A stretch of 64,000 nucleotides of DNA from Seriola aureovittata. Taxonomy: Eukaryota; Chordata; Actinopteri; Carangiformes; Carangidae. Made by a program: the position numbers and the translations under genes. A model generated the notes under the pieces. That model saw nothing but the letters and a program-made list of their open reading frames with translations. It did not search any database and had not been told where the DNA came from. The stretch is from the NCBI RefSeq assembly GCF_021018895.1, contig NC_079377.1, forward strand, positions 15,361,501-15,425,500, written 5' to 3'. Below are positions 12,901 through 26,656 of this stretch, piece after piece. Position 1 is the first letter of the stretch. The number at the start of each line of letters is the position of its first letter.

Positions 12901-15686
12901 TTCATTTAAGTGCTGAATATGTCATATTAAATATGTTAATTATAGCCTATGTACATTAACAAAGATATTACATTTTGGATAGAAAAAAAAATGTTTTTGG
13001 AGCCTTATCATTAAACCACTGTGAATGGCTGTTTTACATGGAAACTCACAGCCATAACCCTTTGGGGAAGTCTTTAGTACTGGGCACACGGGAAGGGAAT
13101 GAATATTTATTTTCCCCTGGGTATGTGACTGGAGCCGAGGAGGGGTAAGCCGCTATCTAATATGTTCCCACTATGTGAATCCCCCCTCTTGTACTGAGGC
13201 TACTTCTCTGGCCCGATGTTGGAAACCTGTGGTCTGAGCAGTTTTCCGTGCTGCTTATCTCCCCACAGCACTTCCCCTTCTAAATCTACTCTAAATCACA
13301 TGAGACTTTCGCCTCACCGCTTCAGAGTATGTCATTTTGCTCTCCTCCTCCTCATCCTCTTCTTTTCAGCCCCCCAAGCCCCCGCATCCCCTGAGTTTTT
13401 CCTCTCAGCTTATATCGCTCGCTGTCAGTTTCTCTCTCACTTTGTCTTCCCTGTGCTTCTCTCCTCACTGTACAGCCAGTAGGCCTTCATTTTCTCCTCA
13501 GCGAGGGGGTGTATTTCTTACTGTGTGGCTAACTCTGATAATATGTGCATGCGCCCACACAGATTTGTGTATTTCTCCACATAAAGTCCTCACTTGATTG
13601 GTGTAAACTTTTTTCTCACATTAATTAGATATTAATTATTAATTAATTTCATCAGTTGTGTATTTACTGTATATTAACCACTTTTTGGTTCTTTATTTTG
13701 AGTCACATAAAAACATACCACTGGATGCAGGAGTGGTTGTATAAGATATGCTACAGTATCAAAGTAAACTTGATAGACTTTTATAACGCTTGTTTCCTCT
13801 GCAACATCTTTCCATACTTAGTGTTTTTACTACTTGAAGAGAATATCACTTGGGAGTGAAATGTCACACTATTATTTATTTCCTTTACAGCATTACACTA
13901 GTCCCAGACAGCAGATGTTGTGCCATACATAGCTGTTGCATAAATAAGCAGTCGTGCAAGGTTGAGAAAAGCACTGGAGCCCATTATTGAGCAATACTGT
14001 CAGCATAGTAAACAGTGTCAACAATGAGTATTACTACCATCAACATGTTGTCAGTACTTATGCTTGCCGCTCCACTAATTACATAACTAGTGTACACAGT
14101 CTAAGTGTTTGCTGATCCATGCATACATGTATATACATACTTTAAAAAAAAACATGGTTTCAGCGTACACTCTACCACTTCTTAAAGGTGTCATTCATAT
14201 GGTATAGAGATTCAATTCTCCTCAGCCTTGAACCTGACTTTCTCCCATTTCTCCATTAGACATTGTTACTTTGACCATTAATGTGAATGTCAGGGGTAAT
14301 AGCTCAAACTGTGTGCTATTGTACAGGACATCTATTTTCTGCAGTTTCTTGACGTTTATGGACCATAAAGCCTTCTTGTGTAAATTTCCTATAGATATCC
14401 GACCAGGGTGAACCACTGATTTAATGTTCTCAGTGGCCTGACTCACAAATGGCTGCACAACACCTGATGTAGATAGATATCCTGTAGCCTGAAATACCAG
14501 CCACCCTGGACTCCACAAGCATTAGCCACTAATCAAAAAGCAATAAATTACTTAATAGATTAAAGAAAAAAATGGATTCCATTTTAACAATTGCTGCTCA
14601 TTTTAGAGGAATTAAAGGGAGACAACAGCTCAGCTCTGGTCCCTCCATCAACTGTTCCTGTCATCTAGAGGAAAATAGCATTTATCGTTTTTTAGAGAAA
14701 ACAAATTCACCCATGTCACATATCCAATTCAGACAAGGTTTTAATTCTGACATAATTAGGCAGATGACATGCTTTCATAGCATATAGCTCTTTTATTGGC
14801 AGCCTTCTTGCAACTGTTGTTTTCCCAGACGTGTATACAAGTGATAGAGGTCCTCACAACCTAGTCATCCATGCTCATTGCCAGGCATTTAAAAGGTTAG
14901 CTGTAAACCCTACAGTGTGCTCTCCCACACACCGTCGTCATTCCTTACTGAAAATCTACACTTAAAAGAAGCAATCCTCAACCCTAGCAATTTTCAATGC
15001 ATCTATCTGTCTTTCTATCCTGCTATTCCCTCCTCTAAACAGCTTTACGGAGTGGAGGTCTTTCATACCTCTGAAGGGCGTAATTGATTTTCAGCCGCAG
15101 GTTTGAATATGGTGCCCTGAGCCTTGAACCTCTAAGTACCAGGAGCGCACTGACCTTTCACGTGTCTCTGCTAAACAGGCAGGCATCACTTCGCTGTCTA
15201 ACAGATGCCAAGTCACACTCAATGCACATGTCCCAAATATCAGCCAAAGGTCGATGCTGAAAGCCAGGGAAGAAAAGCATTATTAAAGGCTTGCACTAGC
15301 TTTTCAGATAAGTATCATTAATCAGAAAAAAAGTATATACTGTATGGATGCAAACTTTCAACACCACTGTGCTGTGCTGAATAATCAGGTTGTTTTTATT
15401 TAGATTTCTGAGGTGTTTGCTCAGCTATTTCTATCTAGAATGGCCAGCTGTCACATTATCCTTTTATTACTGAGAATGATAGTGAAGCAGGACATTATTG
15501 CATGAGATATTGTGTAAGCTTTGGTAGAGATGAGAGCACTCGTCTTTCATCTGACATTCCAGCTCTCCCTGTTGCTTAATTTTTGTGACAGGCAAGTTGT
15601 TTTTCCTCTATAATATCCTAATTTTAACAGAACAAGGGATGGTAAGAAACACGACACGGGAAATGTGAGAGACGAGTGCAATTTAA

Positions 15687-15704
15687 TTTTTTTTTTTTTT
15701 TTTT
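15687..15704. repeat. poly(T) tract
   Basis: A run of 18 consecutive T. It could be the A-tail of an antisense retrotransposed sequence, but no element body is recognisable beside it. Confidence 0.9.
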
Positions 15705-18700
15705 AACCCAAATTTCAATATTTATGACTAACGCAGAACTTCAATCGAATATGAGCATATTTAACAGTTAACAGGGAAGATAATGTAGTCTTCTATGAAC
15801 TGTGGTCCAATTCAGAAATTGAACTGCAGTGCATGTATGAGTAATGAACACAATGAGATGTCTGTCTGACAGACAAAAAGGGAACATTTATACCTGTCTG
15901 TCCAGATAATAGGAACAAAAAGGGTGACAAAGAAGCATACTAAATTAAAGGAATATTATTAACATTAACTGTAAATAGTTTCTCAATTTAATACACACTG
16001 TTACTTTGCTCTGTATGATTCAAGAGCAAAATTGATATTTGATAATACATGCACCTAATTAACTTGGAAACTGATATATCTGATTTGGCAGCTGATAATA
16101 TAGGAGTACCTGAAAACAAAGCACACATCAGCCAAAGTCCTCCATTCAGTTTAATTAAACCAAAATGTAATTGATATAGATATGGTGACAATGTTTTAAG
16201 CCTCACATGTCCATCTCTGTATTCATACAACAGTCAACAGAGAATGTGAACGCCTGCAAGTTGTTGAAATTGGAATCTCTCCCATGTCGACGTGAACATG
16301 GCGATAAGAAAACGTGACTGTGGTGTTCACTTGAAACATTTGAAAACAGTTTATGCAATTTGTGATATCTCGTCCAACACACAATTTCACTTACTAATAT
16401 TTCCCAGGGTATTCTGCCAGAGAGAGGTATTGATGTCTTTCTGTATATGAGGCCTCAAGGTGCTGGTGTGGTAGAATAGATCATTTGGGCAGGAACAATA
16501 ATTTGACAATAAAACATTCAGTATGGCATCAGTACCTACATGGCATTGGGTGATATCACATTGCAAGCCTCAATGACCAGCCCAGTTTGGACAACAACCT
16601 CATGCACCAGTGTCAAAACACTCACTGGCCAGGTCTCCACTTGTGTTCTAAATGACCCTGTGGATGATATGTGAATTGATATCCTTTGGGTTGAGATGGC
16701 TGAGATGGCTAAGCTGGCATGCCATGTCTGGCTACACAGTAAATGTTGTTTTCCAGCTTTGCTAATGTTTTCCATCTTACCGTCCTGAAGATATTTTTGA
16801 TTGAAGCCCCTGTCTTTCTTGTAGAATCCAGAAAAATGGCTCATTGTGAATACAAAAGACATCTGGGTCTGGCGTGGCAAGATAAGTGATCAGAGGAATA
16901 GCTCGAGGAACATGATCAGACCAGGGTTTTTTTTTTCTTTATAGAACATGATAGTTTAATGTGAATACATGCTTAAGCTTTACTTTATGTCAAAGGTGTT
17001 GGATTTCTGAGATGTTTGTTAGCACCAGAGCAGTTTTTTGTTAAATCCTCTCAGTAAGTGTAGGTCAGCAGCTCATAAAAAATGTGCTAATATCTCCTAG
17101 TGTTAAATTTGGTTTACACAAATTTAGGAATCAGAGGGAGCCTCAGTTGGTATAAATATAATGTATCGTAATAGTTTTGAATTAAAACAGCATGGGCATA
17201 ATGTTGTGTTTGCCAGCTGCAGGGGTTTCATATTTAGAATAAGATGTGCATTGCTCGGGTGATGGAAGGACATATTTACACCTAATGCACAAAACTGACA
17301 AATTCTATGTTTAGATGAGAATTTGATGCAGAATGATTTGTAACTTCCCACATCTCCTTTATTAACAGTGACATTACTTGGTCTTATAAATACATTGCCA
17401 AATGAAAGTGATATATAAAAGAAGAAATTGAAAGTGTTTATTAGTGTAGAGTGTTTGCCAACAATTATAACTTTTGAAGACATATTTACATTTACAATCA
17501 TTAGAGGAGTTATAGTTGTTAACAAATACATCAAGAAACACATATATATACTATATTTTAAGTAATATGTGTACTTAAAAACAAAGTTTTGTCATTAATT
17601 CTCTCTCCAAAGAGAAGAGTTAGCCTTCTTTTTAACATGACATAGTTTACCTTATCAGAGGCTGACAATGTAGGTATTTACTGTTACAATTGTGCTGTTA
17701 ACTGCCATTCGATAAAGATGGAATAACTACTAAGAGGCAATTAACGTGTTCTTACGAGTTATTTTCTTTCAAATCTAATATAAAACGGTAAACCTACACT
17801 GATGTCAGGAATTGCCAATGATGGTGAGAGCAATATTTTTGACTGGGTTGCTGTTTTGGTTTCCACACTGTATGTTTGATTTCTTTCAACTCTCACTGAC
17901 CCCAACACCCCCACCCCCATAGCCATCGAGACATGTTAATTAGGAGTTGGAGGGCCAAACCTTTCTTCTGGGTTCAGCATTCTGCCCTTTAGCAGTCAGA
18001 AAATTGCTTCTTGTTGCTTTAATTGAGTGTTTTATTTTAATGTCTCAATCAGTCCACACTTTAGCGAAGGTCACCACAATAAATTGTAAGGTGCACAGAG
18101 ACCAAAGATAAAAAATTGTTTATGCAAAGATTCAGAGATTAACCTTTGTTGTGCCAGTGTCAAGGATTTGATCCAAGGAATGTAAAATATCCTTAATATT
18201 TATTCATGAACGCATACGTATAATATATTCTATCTTCACCAGCTGACATGTTTTTGCTCCTGAATGTTTATAGTTAAATGCCGAGGCTGCCTGAGGCACA
18301 AAAAAAAATATTTTCACTTATCATTGATGGTGTCTGGCCATGCAGTTAGCTCTGGTTTAATGTTTCCAGGTTTTGAGTTGAGATACCACCACTTTACATT
18401 TTTGTTCATCCAGAACCAACATTTGAAGAACTCGGCAGCAGCATGTCTTTCCAGAAACAATATCCCTGTTTCTTTGGATAATCCATAGGCCTCACTCTGG
18501 GCGGATTTCTTTTTTTGGTTGAAAATAGTTTTTTGTTTGAAAGACTCGCCCTGCTCTCTTATAGTATGCATTCTCAAAACAAATACATGTGCAACATATA
18601 AGGAATGCAGAATGCAATAAGCCTCGATTTTATTTCTTGCCTACCATCACACTTAACACTGTGTTATACTGTAGATGGAGTATTTGAATTTATATAGTGT

Positions 18701-21700
18701 TTTTTTATTTTAGTGGGTAGCACAGAGCTCTTGCGTGCTCCTGCATCCTTTATGATGTTTTAATGCAATTTATTCTGTACTTTCTGACCGGCAACATTAA
18801 TGCAGTAACCTTTATGAGACTGTGGGATTGTGTGTGCCTAGTTGCACATTCACAGTTGTGCACAATGGCTGTAGTATATTGCACATTCTAGGTATAGAAT
18901 TGACTCCTGCCAAATGAAATAGCTTAGTAATACCCTGGCTGTCAGACCCTGCACTATTTTCCAAAACCTTTTGAATATCTATGGGTTTTTTCAGGATCTC
19001 GTAATAGCTCTTTTTTTATCTGTGTTTCGTTTACCTTTCTCCCCTCCACTTCTCCATCTCTCCTCGGCCCTGCCAAACATAACCCATAATCTTTAAAGTT
19101 CACCCTTCAGTCAATAACACACTACAGCTCAAACTCAAACTAAAATAATATTACATTAAATGAGCAGCGCTGGACTCTTTATCTCAGCATGGACTTTGAT
19201 TTCAGTGGGCCACGATGTTTCAAAAAGCAAGATGCATGCGCACAGAGTGACATTTAGTGCATACATATTTTTTACAGCCTCAGTTGCATGGTATGAAAAC
19301 AATCCTTGTAAAAAATATTTTGAAAGAGACATGATGCAGTACATGCTTAGATTATTGAAATAAGTCTCCATCATCTAGAACAGGGATTTAGTGATTAAAT
19401 AGCTACAATATTCAGGTATTCAACCAATCATTTTGAATGTTAAATACTGTAATGAAATTTGAGGTGAATCTCCTGTGTAAATTGTGTCCTGTCACCGAGC
19501 AGACTTTGCTTTGGTTGTCAGAATTACTTAGAACTGTGTTCTTAATGGAGAGCGTGAGCTCTGTATTCACAGCAATGTTCTTTCTTCTTGTCTGCTTGTT
19601 TATGAGGAGGAGCTGAAATGCACTCTGTATGTGTAATTTCATTGGAGTCAGAAGAGTCCCTGTTTATCGCTGACTGAATTTGCTTCCAGGCAGGAACAAA
19701 CAAGTTAACACCAGGGTGACATAACAGCTAACTAACAAACTCTCAAGCACATATCCACCTCAACAGTCATCAAATTAGGCTGATTCATAATTGCTGAACA
19801 AAATGAGTAGCGTAACACTACCATCAACAGTCAAGCAGAAATGTGCTGTAACACATTTGCAAGTCTGTATTTATGGGCACTCACACACTGTTTTTGCTGA
19901 TTTTTGTGACTAAGCACATTACAGTTAAATGACTCATGTCTGCCTTTGTTGCTGTTCAAGATCTTTATGCAGCACTGCATCAATATATCCACCAGAGACT
20001 TACACTGAGGGGAGGTCACTCCTTGCGTTGCCCGGGATGTCCGTCGCTGCTTGTTCAGTCGGTGATGCAGTGCTTGAATAGAGAGGAAAGGCGAGGTAGA
20101 AAGATAGTCAGTGTGGCCCCTGTGGCGCACGACAAGGTTTATACAGCTCTGCCTTGTCTCGTAAGCATCACTCCACCATTGGCCCTGGGGCACAGCGCTC
20201 GCTGACACCTGTGTGCCGCCTGCACTTCTCAGTGGCGTGTCATTCACCGTCTCTCATGTTGACACCAGGACTCTCTGCTGCTGCCTGTAGACATGTCGGC
20301 ATCTTCCGCTTCTCTTTATCTCTCCGTGTCTCTCTCGCTCTCTCTGTCTGGATGGGATTTTTCCTCATCTGAATATGAAAGGAATTAAAAGTGGCTTTGG
20401 CCCTGCTCAGTAGTACATGGTATTGCATTATGCATAATTGACTCTTTGAATTCACCTACTACTTGACTCTTGAATACACAACTTATTTACCTTCTCTATA
20501 TTCAAGTAGTGTCTCAGTGTATGAGCCAGCTCATACATGCCCCACTTATTTATCAGATATTATTAGAGTGCTTGTGCTCAACTAGCTCTTTAGATCATCA
20601 TTCAACTCTTACTCTTATCTGCCCACAGCACGTATTGCTATTTATTTGCCATTCAATCTGCCCAATCTACTGTATCTCACCTTTCTGTCATCCTTTCTGT
20701 CTACACGTGGATACACCTTTATACTAATCTGCACACTTCATACACCTTCACACCCCCTTGGCATTTCTCAGCAGCTTACAACCCTCAGGCAGAGCCACTT
20801 TGTAGCGAAGTGATAACATGTCAGCTCTGCCTCTTCCTGGCAGTCACACCATGCAGCCCCATACTAGGTCCGCACAGCCTTTCGTACCCCACTCACAGTC
20901 GAAGAACAACCCGAGAAAAACCTATGAATGGGGTCAGCGCCGGTTATCCAGCCCTGCTCCAGACCAGAGTTTTACCAGAGCTGCAGCATCCAAAGCTGAA
21001 TGCTGAAAATAGTCAGTAAATTTGGGCTCCAAGAACACTGAGTGTTTTGGAATCTTTGGAAAAACCCTCAAAAGCTCCCAAGAGAGTCAGAGAGCCTCAT
21101 GCGAGAACCGCTCATATGAAAAGACTTGTTCTCAAGGGACAAGATCAGTATAAGTGATTTAAGAGAATTTGTGTCACTTGTTTAGAATTTCATCTTAGTT
21201 TTATTGGCATATTTTGGCACAGCGTCTTGTGCAGTTCAGTTGCTCACTTCTCAGTGATATTATGCAGATCTCTGTCCAATATCCTCCTCTTTTGTACCTG
21301 ACAGTAGCATGATCTATCGTTGGCTCTTGTCTAATGTATCTGTGACTCTCACATGACCTCTCATATCAGTCATTAGAAAGACATTTTTTAGCTTCTTACT
21401 TCATGTCAGACCATTCACTCTTCAATTCTGAAACAGAATAGTACAGAGGTCTTCTGTGCTGTACTATTAATAGTTTCCAATTGCTTCGTGTACCTTAATA
21501 TAACTAGACTCTAGGTGTGTTTTCTTTTTGTCTCCCAGAATGTGAGAGTTTTGTTTTTTGCTATTATGTAACAGTTTTTTGTCCAGTTAAGAGAATCCGG
21601 CTTGTTACCGGAGCAAACCTCACAGAAAAAAGTAAGAGAGGTTTCAGATATAAATACGAAAATGTTTTTGCATGAGGTCCATTGCCTTTGACGAGATGAA

Positions 21701-23632
21701 TTTGGAGTTTCAGTGGCTTATGTTACAATGTCTCCATGGTCTGGTGGCTCAAAAATAAGTATTTGGGAGGCATTCTGCCTTGATTAGAGGGCCCATAAAA
21801 CTTTAAAGATTGGGTTTTGGTGCTTGCTTCAACATCAGCTTCAATCAGATTCCACAATAAGGCCCGTTTTTAATTTTTCTAGCTTTAGTAACTCTCGAGA
21901 GTGGAGTGAGCAGAAAAACTAAACACATGCTACACGTGAGGCTGATACTACCTGGCTTTCACATGAAATGGGACATCAGGCAATGGTGACAATAGCATTG
22001 ACAGATGCGATTTCTTTCACAACTCTTACTGACTAAATAAAGAAACAGTTCTGTAAAATATTATCAGACACATCATCCACCCTGATAAGTATTTTTTGTA
22101 TCAAAAAAACATTGCAGCAACCACTTAAACCCAACCCTGTTAAGCAGAGGTCTACACAGCAGGTACTTCACCTTTTGACATATTCTGCTTTGAATAGCCA
22201 GACACCAGTTGAATAGGTGCTTAGAAGCCTGTATCATAAACAGGGATGGTGTGTGAAACTTGTCAAGACAGCAAGAGAGTTGTTAATGTGTGTTGAAAAC
22301 AGTGTCATCTGGCCAGTAACACCGCCACCTCTGGGCTGTTGATCTCCGGAACAGACAATAGACTGCTGAAAAGGGTATTAAAAGTGAAGGCACATACATT
22401 TAGTGACGACCACTGTGTCACCCTTGTTTCCAGTGAATGGCACATTTTTGTGACTGATTAAGAGTCACATGTTGTGCTCTGCTGCACCTCACTGTGCTCA
22501 CATTGTTGGAGGGTTTGCCTCTGTGTGTCTGAGCCAAACAGGTAATCTTCTTATGTGAAGGCCACATTAATAAATTGGTTCTCATCGCTGTGGAGCATGG
22601 TGCAGCTTCTTGCTCCTGGATGTCACGGACACAGCAATTATTCAGTGACAGCCCAACAGTACACCGAGAGGGAAATTGAACAGAAGTAATTTAGTATTAT
22701 TCAAACAGCCTATTATTCTCATGTCAATAACGGCACAGTATTTTTCGTGAAAGGCTTTGGTGAGTGCTTGCAGTTCAGTCATTACACTGCAGCATGCACT
22801 CACCAATATTATCTCTCAGAACAATATGCTATATCGTCCTCTGTCCAGGAGAAAGGCTTGCATTTTGCAGAATTATTCTCAACTCGAGATGTCCTTGGGG
22901 ATTGTTTTTCTCCTGAGACAGTAACTGTTGCCTCCAGGATGGATAGATGGGTCTTTTTCACTCAGTGTCCTTCAACAGTGTACTGTTTATACCTTTGTTT
23001 GCCTCTGAAACTTTGCAAGAGGTAAACACATATTCTATAGTGACTGTTATACCTGCCAACTGTCTAAAAAGTTAGTGAGTGTTTGTTTTACTCCAGTGAG
23101 CAGCGAAGACAGTGTCATTTATTGTCTCAACAGCGGTGTATCCTTTCAGCAAAGACAATACACTTCTTTGTTTCTGTGTGAATGAAGTTCTTTCCTCTCT
23201 TTATCTTCACCCTGGAAAATTGGTTCAGTTTCCCTTGTGCAATCTTTTAAGGGGGAGTTACTCTATAAAATAACAATCAGCCCTGAAGGGAAACTTAGGA
23301 TGACCGCGTTTTCGCTCATTGGATAATTTTATTATTCATGTAGTAAAATTTGTTGGAACTGAGGGGTCAGCAAAAACATGGACTGGAGGCGTCTAATCAC
23401 CTCCGGTCTATGTGTATAACTTGGACCGCCAAAAATAGCGTCTACTCCCAAATATACCCTGAAACACTGACATTGAGTTTATAATAGACTCTGACTGTCA
23501 CAGATTATGGTGTGAGTATTACTCCCACAACGTTGTCACAAACTTCTTACCACTGCTGTGAATAAAGTTAAACTTTAAATGAAAACTGCAGAAGACGGTA
23601 TACCACCATGCATGCACAAACACGTACATACA

Positions 23633-23636
<4 letters not shown>

Positions 23637-23689
<53 letters not shown>
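23637..23689. repeat. (CA)n microsatellite
   Basis: About 53 nt of perfect CA dinucleotides. The Thr-His open frame across it is an artefact. Confidence 0.98.
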
Positions 23690-23691
<2 letters not shown>

Positions 23692-24229
23692 CTACCTTGT
23701 ATGCAGAGATGAGAGAGTAAGCAAGAAAGCAGTCACACTATCACAAGAAGGTGTCACAGTGAGATGACACTATCAACTTAAATAATCCCTCACCGGCAAA
23801 CTGCCAAGACAGGGTTCCCTGCTATTTATGGCAACTGTAATTTCTGTGGAGAGTGGTGACAATCATATCTGCTGGATATGATTACACACTTCTACGTCTG
23901 ATAGTCAAGTATAGTCATTAGCTGTTACACAGTCATGCTTATCAGGACAAAAACACTCAAATCTCTTCACAGAACAATTCGTGTTGCATTTCTTGTCATA
24001 GCTTTTGTTTGGATTTTTTATTTCTTTATCTGAAAATAAAAGTCTGCATGGCACTTACATTTGGTAAAAAGGTTTTTGGTCAAACTTGCTCATTGAATAA
24101 CTCAGCAAGTATACAATCATTTGTGGATTTAAACTCTCACTACCTTAACAATAAAAAATAAATCAGCAATTTAAAGTGTTGATCTATTTTTCCTTTCTAC
24201 TCTAGTTTTCAGGAGCTCTTCCTGGTCAG

Positions 24230-24653
24230 GGTTTCAGTACTCCCAGTACTCGCAGGAAGCCGAAATATCAAATTCGTCCATAATGTGTCTGCCCCGGGGG
24301 TCTCCTCCCAGTCGATTGTTTCCGAAACACCTCCCCAGAAGGAAGCAGTCAGGAAGCATCTTCACTAAGAGCCCAAACAACCTCAGCCGGTTCCCCTCAA
24401 TATAAAGGAGCAACAGCTCGATACAGAGGTTCTCTTGAATCACTGAGCTCCTTGCTTTATCACACAGAGAGAGTTCATCTGCCCTGCAGAGAAACCTCAT
24501 CTCAGCTGCTTGAATTTTCAGTCTCATTCTTGCAGTCACTGCCCAAAGCTTGTGACCATAGTCGAGAGTCAAATCAAAGACCAAGTAGAAAAATGAGAGC
24601 TTTGCTTCCTCACCAACACTCGGATACAAAGACAAAAACTTCTGCTGATACAT
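24230..24653 (-). mobile_element. LINE (non-LTR retrotransposon) 3' fragment, antisense
   Basis: The minus strand is open for about 139 codons. It carries DYGHKLWAVTARMR, IQAAEMRFLCR, LSLCDKARSSVIQENL and IELLLLYIEGNRLRLFGLLV. These match the conserved region after the reverse-transcriptase domain of abundant fish LINEs (pattern YGHE.W..T.R...IQAAEM.FLRR..GLSLRD..RSS.IR..L..E.LLL..ERSQLRWFGHL). It lacks the endonuclease and catalytic RT blocks and diverges at its 3' end, so it is a dead 5'-truncated copy. I cannot assign the exact family. Confidence 0.85.
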
Positions 24654-25517
24654 CTAAACCATAACCAGGCTTGTGAGTGTTCCTGTCCTAACCATTGAGT
24701 TACTGGCATCAGTCCAAATCGTTGTGGATTATTTATTTATAAGTTACATTTTTTCCCAAAATACATTGGGCTCCCGTAGAGAAAAATCACTTATTCATTT
24801 ACCAGGGAGGGAAAAGTAATGCGCCTAATCATTATCTGGAGACTTGAGTGAAATTGAAGTCAATGGTAAAACTACTTAAAGAAATGACTAAAGAAATCAA
24901 AGCAAAACAAAATAAGTGGAACAATAAATTGCTTTTGTTTCACAGTTTCATATTGGATAAATTATTAATATTGTTAAACATATTTCTGATTCAAAGCTGA
25001 TTTGTGAAGTACACACTCAATAAGACTTACTCAAACAGTGAATTCCTAAAAGGAAAAAGGCAGGAAAAATGAATACTGTTCCTAATAAAATAAGATAAAA
25101 ACATGCATATATATACAGAACTGACAGCACTTAACCTTACTGCTGGTCAAAACCTACGCCTCTGGCAGATAGTTCTTTCCAAGATGTTAAAGGTTATTAA
25201 TGGTTATATAACTTGCAAAATGTTTACACAGTCACACTGAGTAATACTCACTCTGTAGTGATACTATTATGTGCGCTAAGTGAGAATTCAATGACTGAAA
25301 TCAATCCTGACTTAATCAGTTGGAACTAATTAAGTTCTAACTTAATGATATTTTTTACTTAAATTGTATGTAGAGAAACTGTAGCTTTTATGAAAACCTT
25401 TTTTTCATCTTAACCCTTTTTATACTGTGGTGTTGGTCTGTCACTAGGTCAGGCAGGTTCATTGATCCCTCTAGCCCTAATGCCGTTTGTTTTATAATTT
25501 GTGTTCTGTCTTTCCAG

Positions 25518-25627
25518 GTTTCCTCCAGTTAGTGAGCTGGCTCCATTTGGCACACCAGTGGGGACTATTCTGGCTGCTGCTATCAATCAAACTATCTTTT
25601 ACTCCATTGTGGAAGGAAATGAACTAG
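25518..25627 (+). CDS. pcdh15: pcdh15 exon: EC10, first half
   Basis: Acceptor tttccag ends at 25517 and donor gtatgt begins at 25628. The 110 nt take one base to finish the previous codon, give 36 full codons and end one base into the next. The peptide [20 protein letters not shown], then [14 protein letters not shown], matches the front of EC10 in vertebrate PCDH15. [12 protein letters not shown] replaces the usual calcium-binding D-x-D...Y.I segment. That fits a repeat whose top lacks calcium ligands. Confidence 0.96.
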
Positions 25628-26515
25628 GTATGTGGTACAGATCATATCGGTGAAGCCTACAATTCACACACTCCAAGTGAATATTTTCTATACACAACGC
25701 AATATATATATTATGTTTCCCAACACTCTCTGCCAAACACACTTGCTCAAATTATGACATAGACTTTGTATTTGAAGTATAAGATTTTCATCACACTAAA
25801 GAAAACTGTTTTTACCCAAATCAAAATATGCAGAATCTGAACTCCTGAAGAAGCTGCAAGAGTATTTAGAAAATGTTGTGATCATATGTCACATCGTAAC
25901 CCCTGGTAATGTTTGTCCTAGCTGTCTAGAACTAAAGAGCACACTTTGGGCAAACTGCTTTTAACAGTTGTTGGAAAAGTCTGAAGAGCATAATTATACC
26001 ATGGGAGAGAGAGATCACCTGACAGGTTTGAGGTTAGCTCCGGTCTTAAAGCGAAAAAGTAGGAGACGTAGCTCTGAGCTGGAGAGTGTGTAGAAGGAAG
26101 GTGTAGCCCCTTCCCCATATGTACCTCAAGTACTAAGTGCCTTAGATGCTCCTGGAAATTGCAGGCAGACCTAATAAGAGTTTTATAAATCTGCCTCCAA
26201 GCCGCTAGCTGTAATATTCTCAGGGAAAGCAAAGGCGTTCTATAGCATGACCTTTTTGCACAACCAGAGTTAGGATCTGTCCATGCTAATGAAAGGCGGG
26301 AAAAACAGACAAGTATTTTTGGGATGTTTTTTTTATATTTATTTTGTATAGCATGTGTGAAGATTTACAACTTCACATAAAGAAAATGTCTTCTAATATA
26401 TAAAACAAATGCCTTCATTTGCTATAGCTCACCACAGAGATACTGTGTGTGGTGTGTGTGTTTTTTTTTGTTTTTTTTTTCAGTTTGTCATGTGCTGTGA
26501 TGTGTTTGATTCCAG
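25628..26515. other. pcdh15 intron (within EC10)
   Basis: An 888-nt intron with donor gtatgt. T-rich and GT-rich sequence precedes acceptor attccag. No other feature is seen. Confidence 0.85.
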
Positions 26516-26656
26516 GTCATTTTCAGGTGAACAACAGGACAGGTGTCATCTCCACAGCTAAACCTCTGGATTATGAGAATGTGACCAGCTACGTCCTCAG
26601 GGTGCAGGCAGACTCCATGATGGTTGTCATGTCCAACCTGCGTGTGCCTTCTAAAA
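26516..26656 (+). CDS. pcdh15: pcdh15 exon: EC10, second half
   Basis: Acceptor ttccag ends at 26515 and donor gtaag begins at 26657. The 141 nt complete a Gly codon, give 46 codons and end one base into a Thr codon. The peptide includes [32 protein letters not shown] (the LDYE motif) and SNLRVPSK. These are the back half of EC10 and match the mammalian protein closely, including RVQADS and LRVPSK. Confidence 0.96.

Larger units (their letters stand above)
9972..25517. other. pcdh15 long intron (within EC10)
   Basis: At 15.5 kb this is the largest intron in the window. It contains a CA microsatellite (23637-23689), an 18-nt poly-T run (15687-15704) and an antisense LINE fragment (24230-24653). 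Open frames at 16536-16880 and 17124-17543 on the minus strand show no family features. The remainder holds nothing I can identify. Confidence 0.8.

Noticed and set aside
14222..14518. 98-codon minus-strand frame
   Set aside because: No family features, and nothing around it suggests an exon.
16536..16880. 114-codon minus-strand frame in the long intron
   Set aside because: No recognisable domain, no splice or promoter context, and a composition like the surrounding intron. It might be an unrecognised element remnant, but I cannot support that.
17124..17543. 139-codon minus-strand frame in the long intron
   Set aside because: It is hydrophobic because of AT-rich codons, has no domain and lies in AT-rich intron; it looks like chance.
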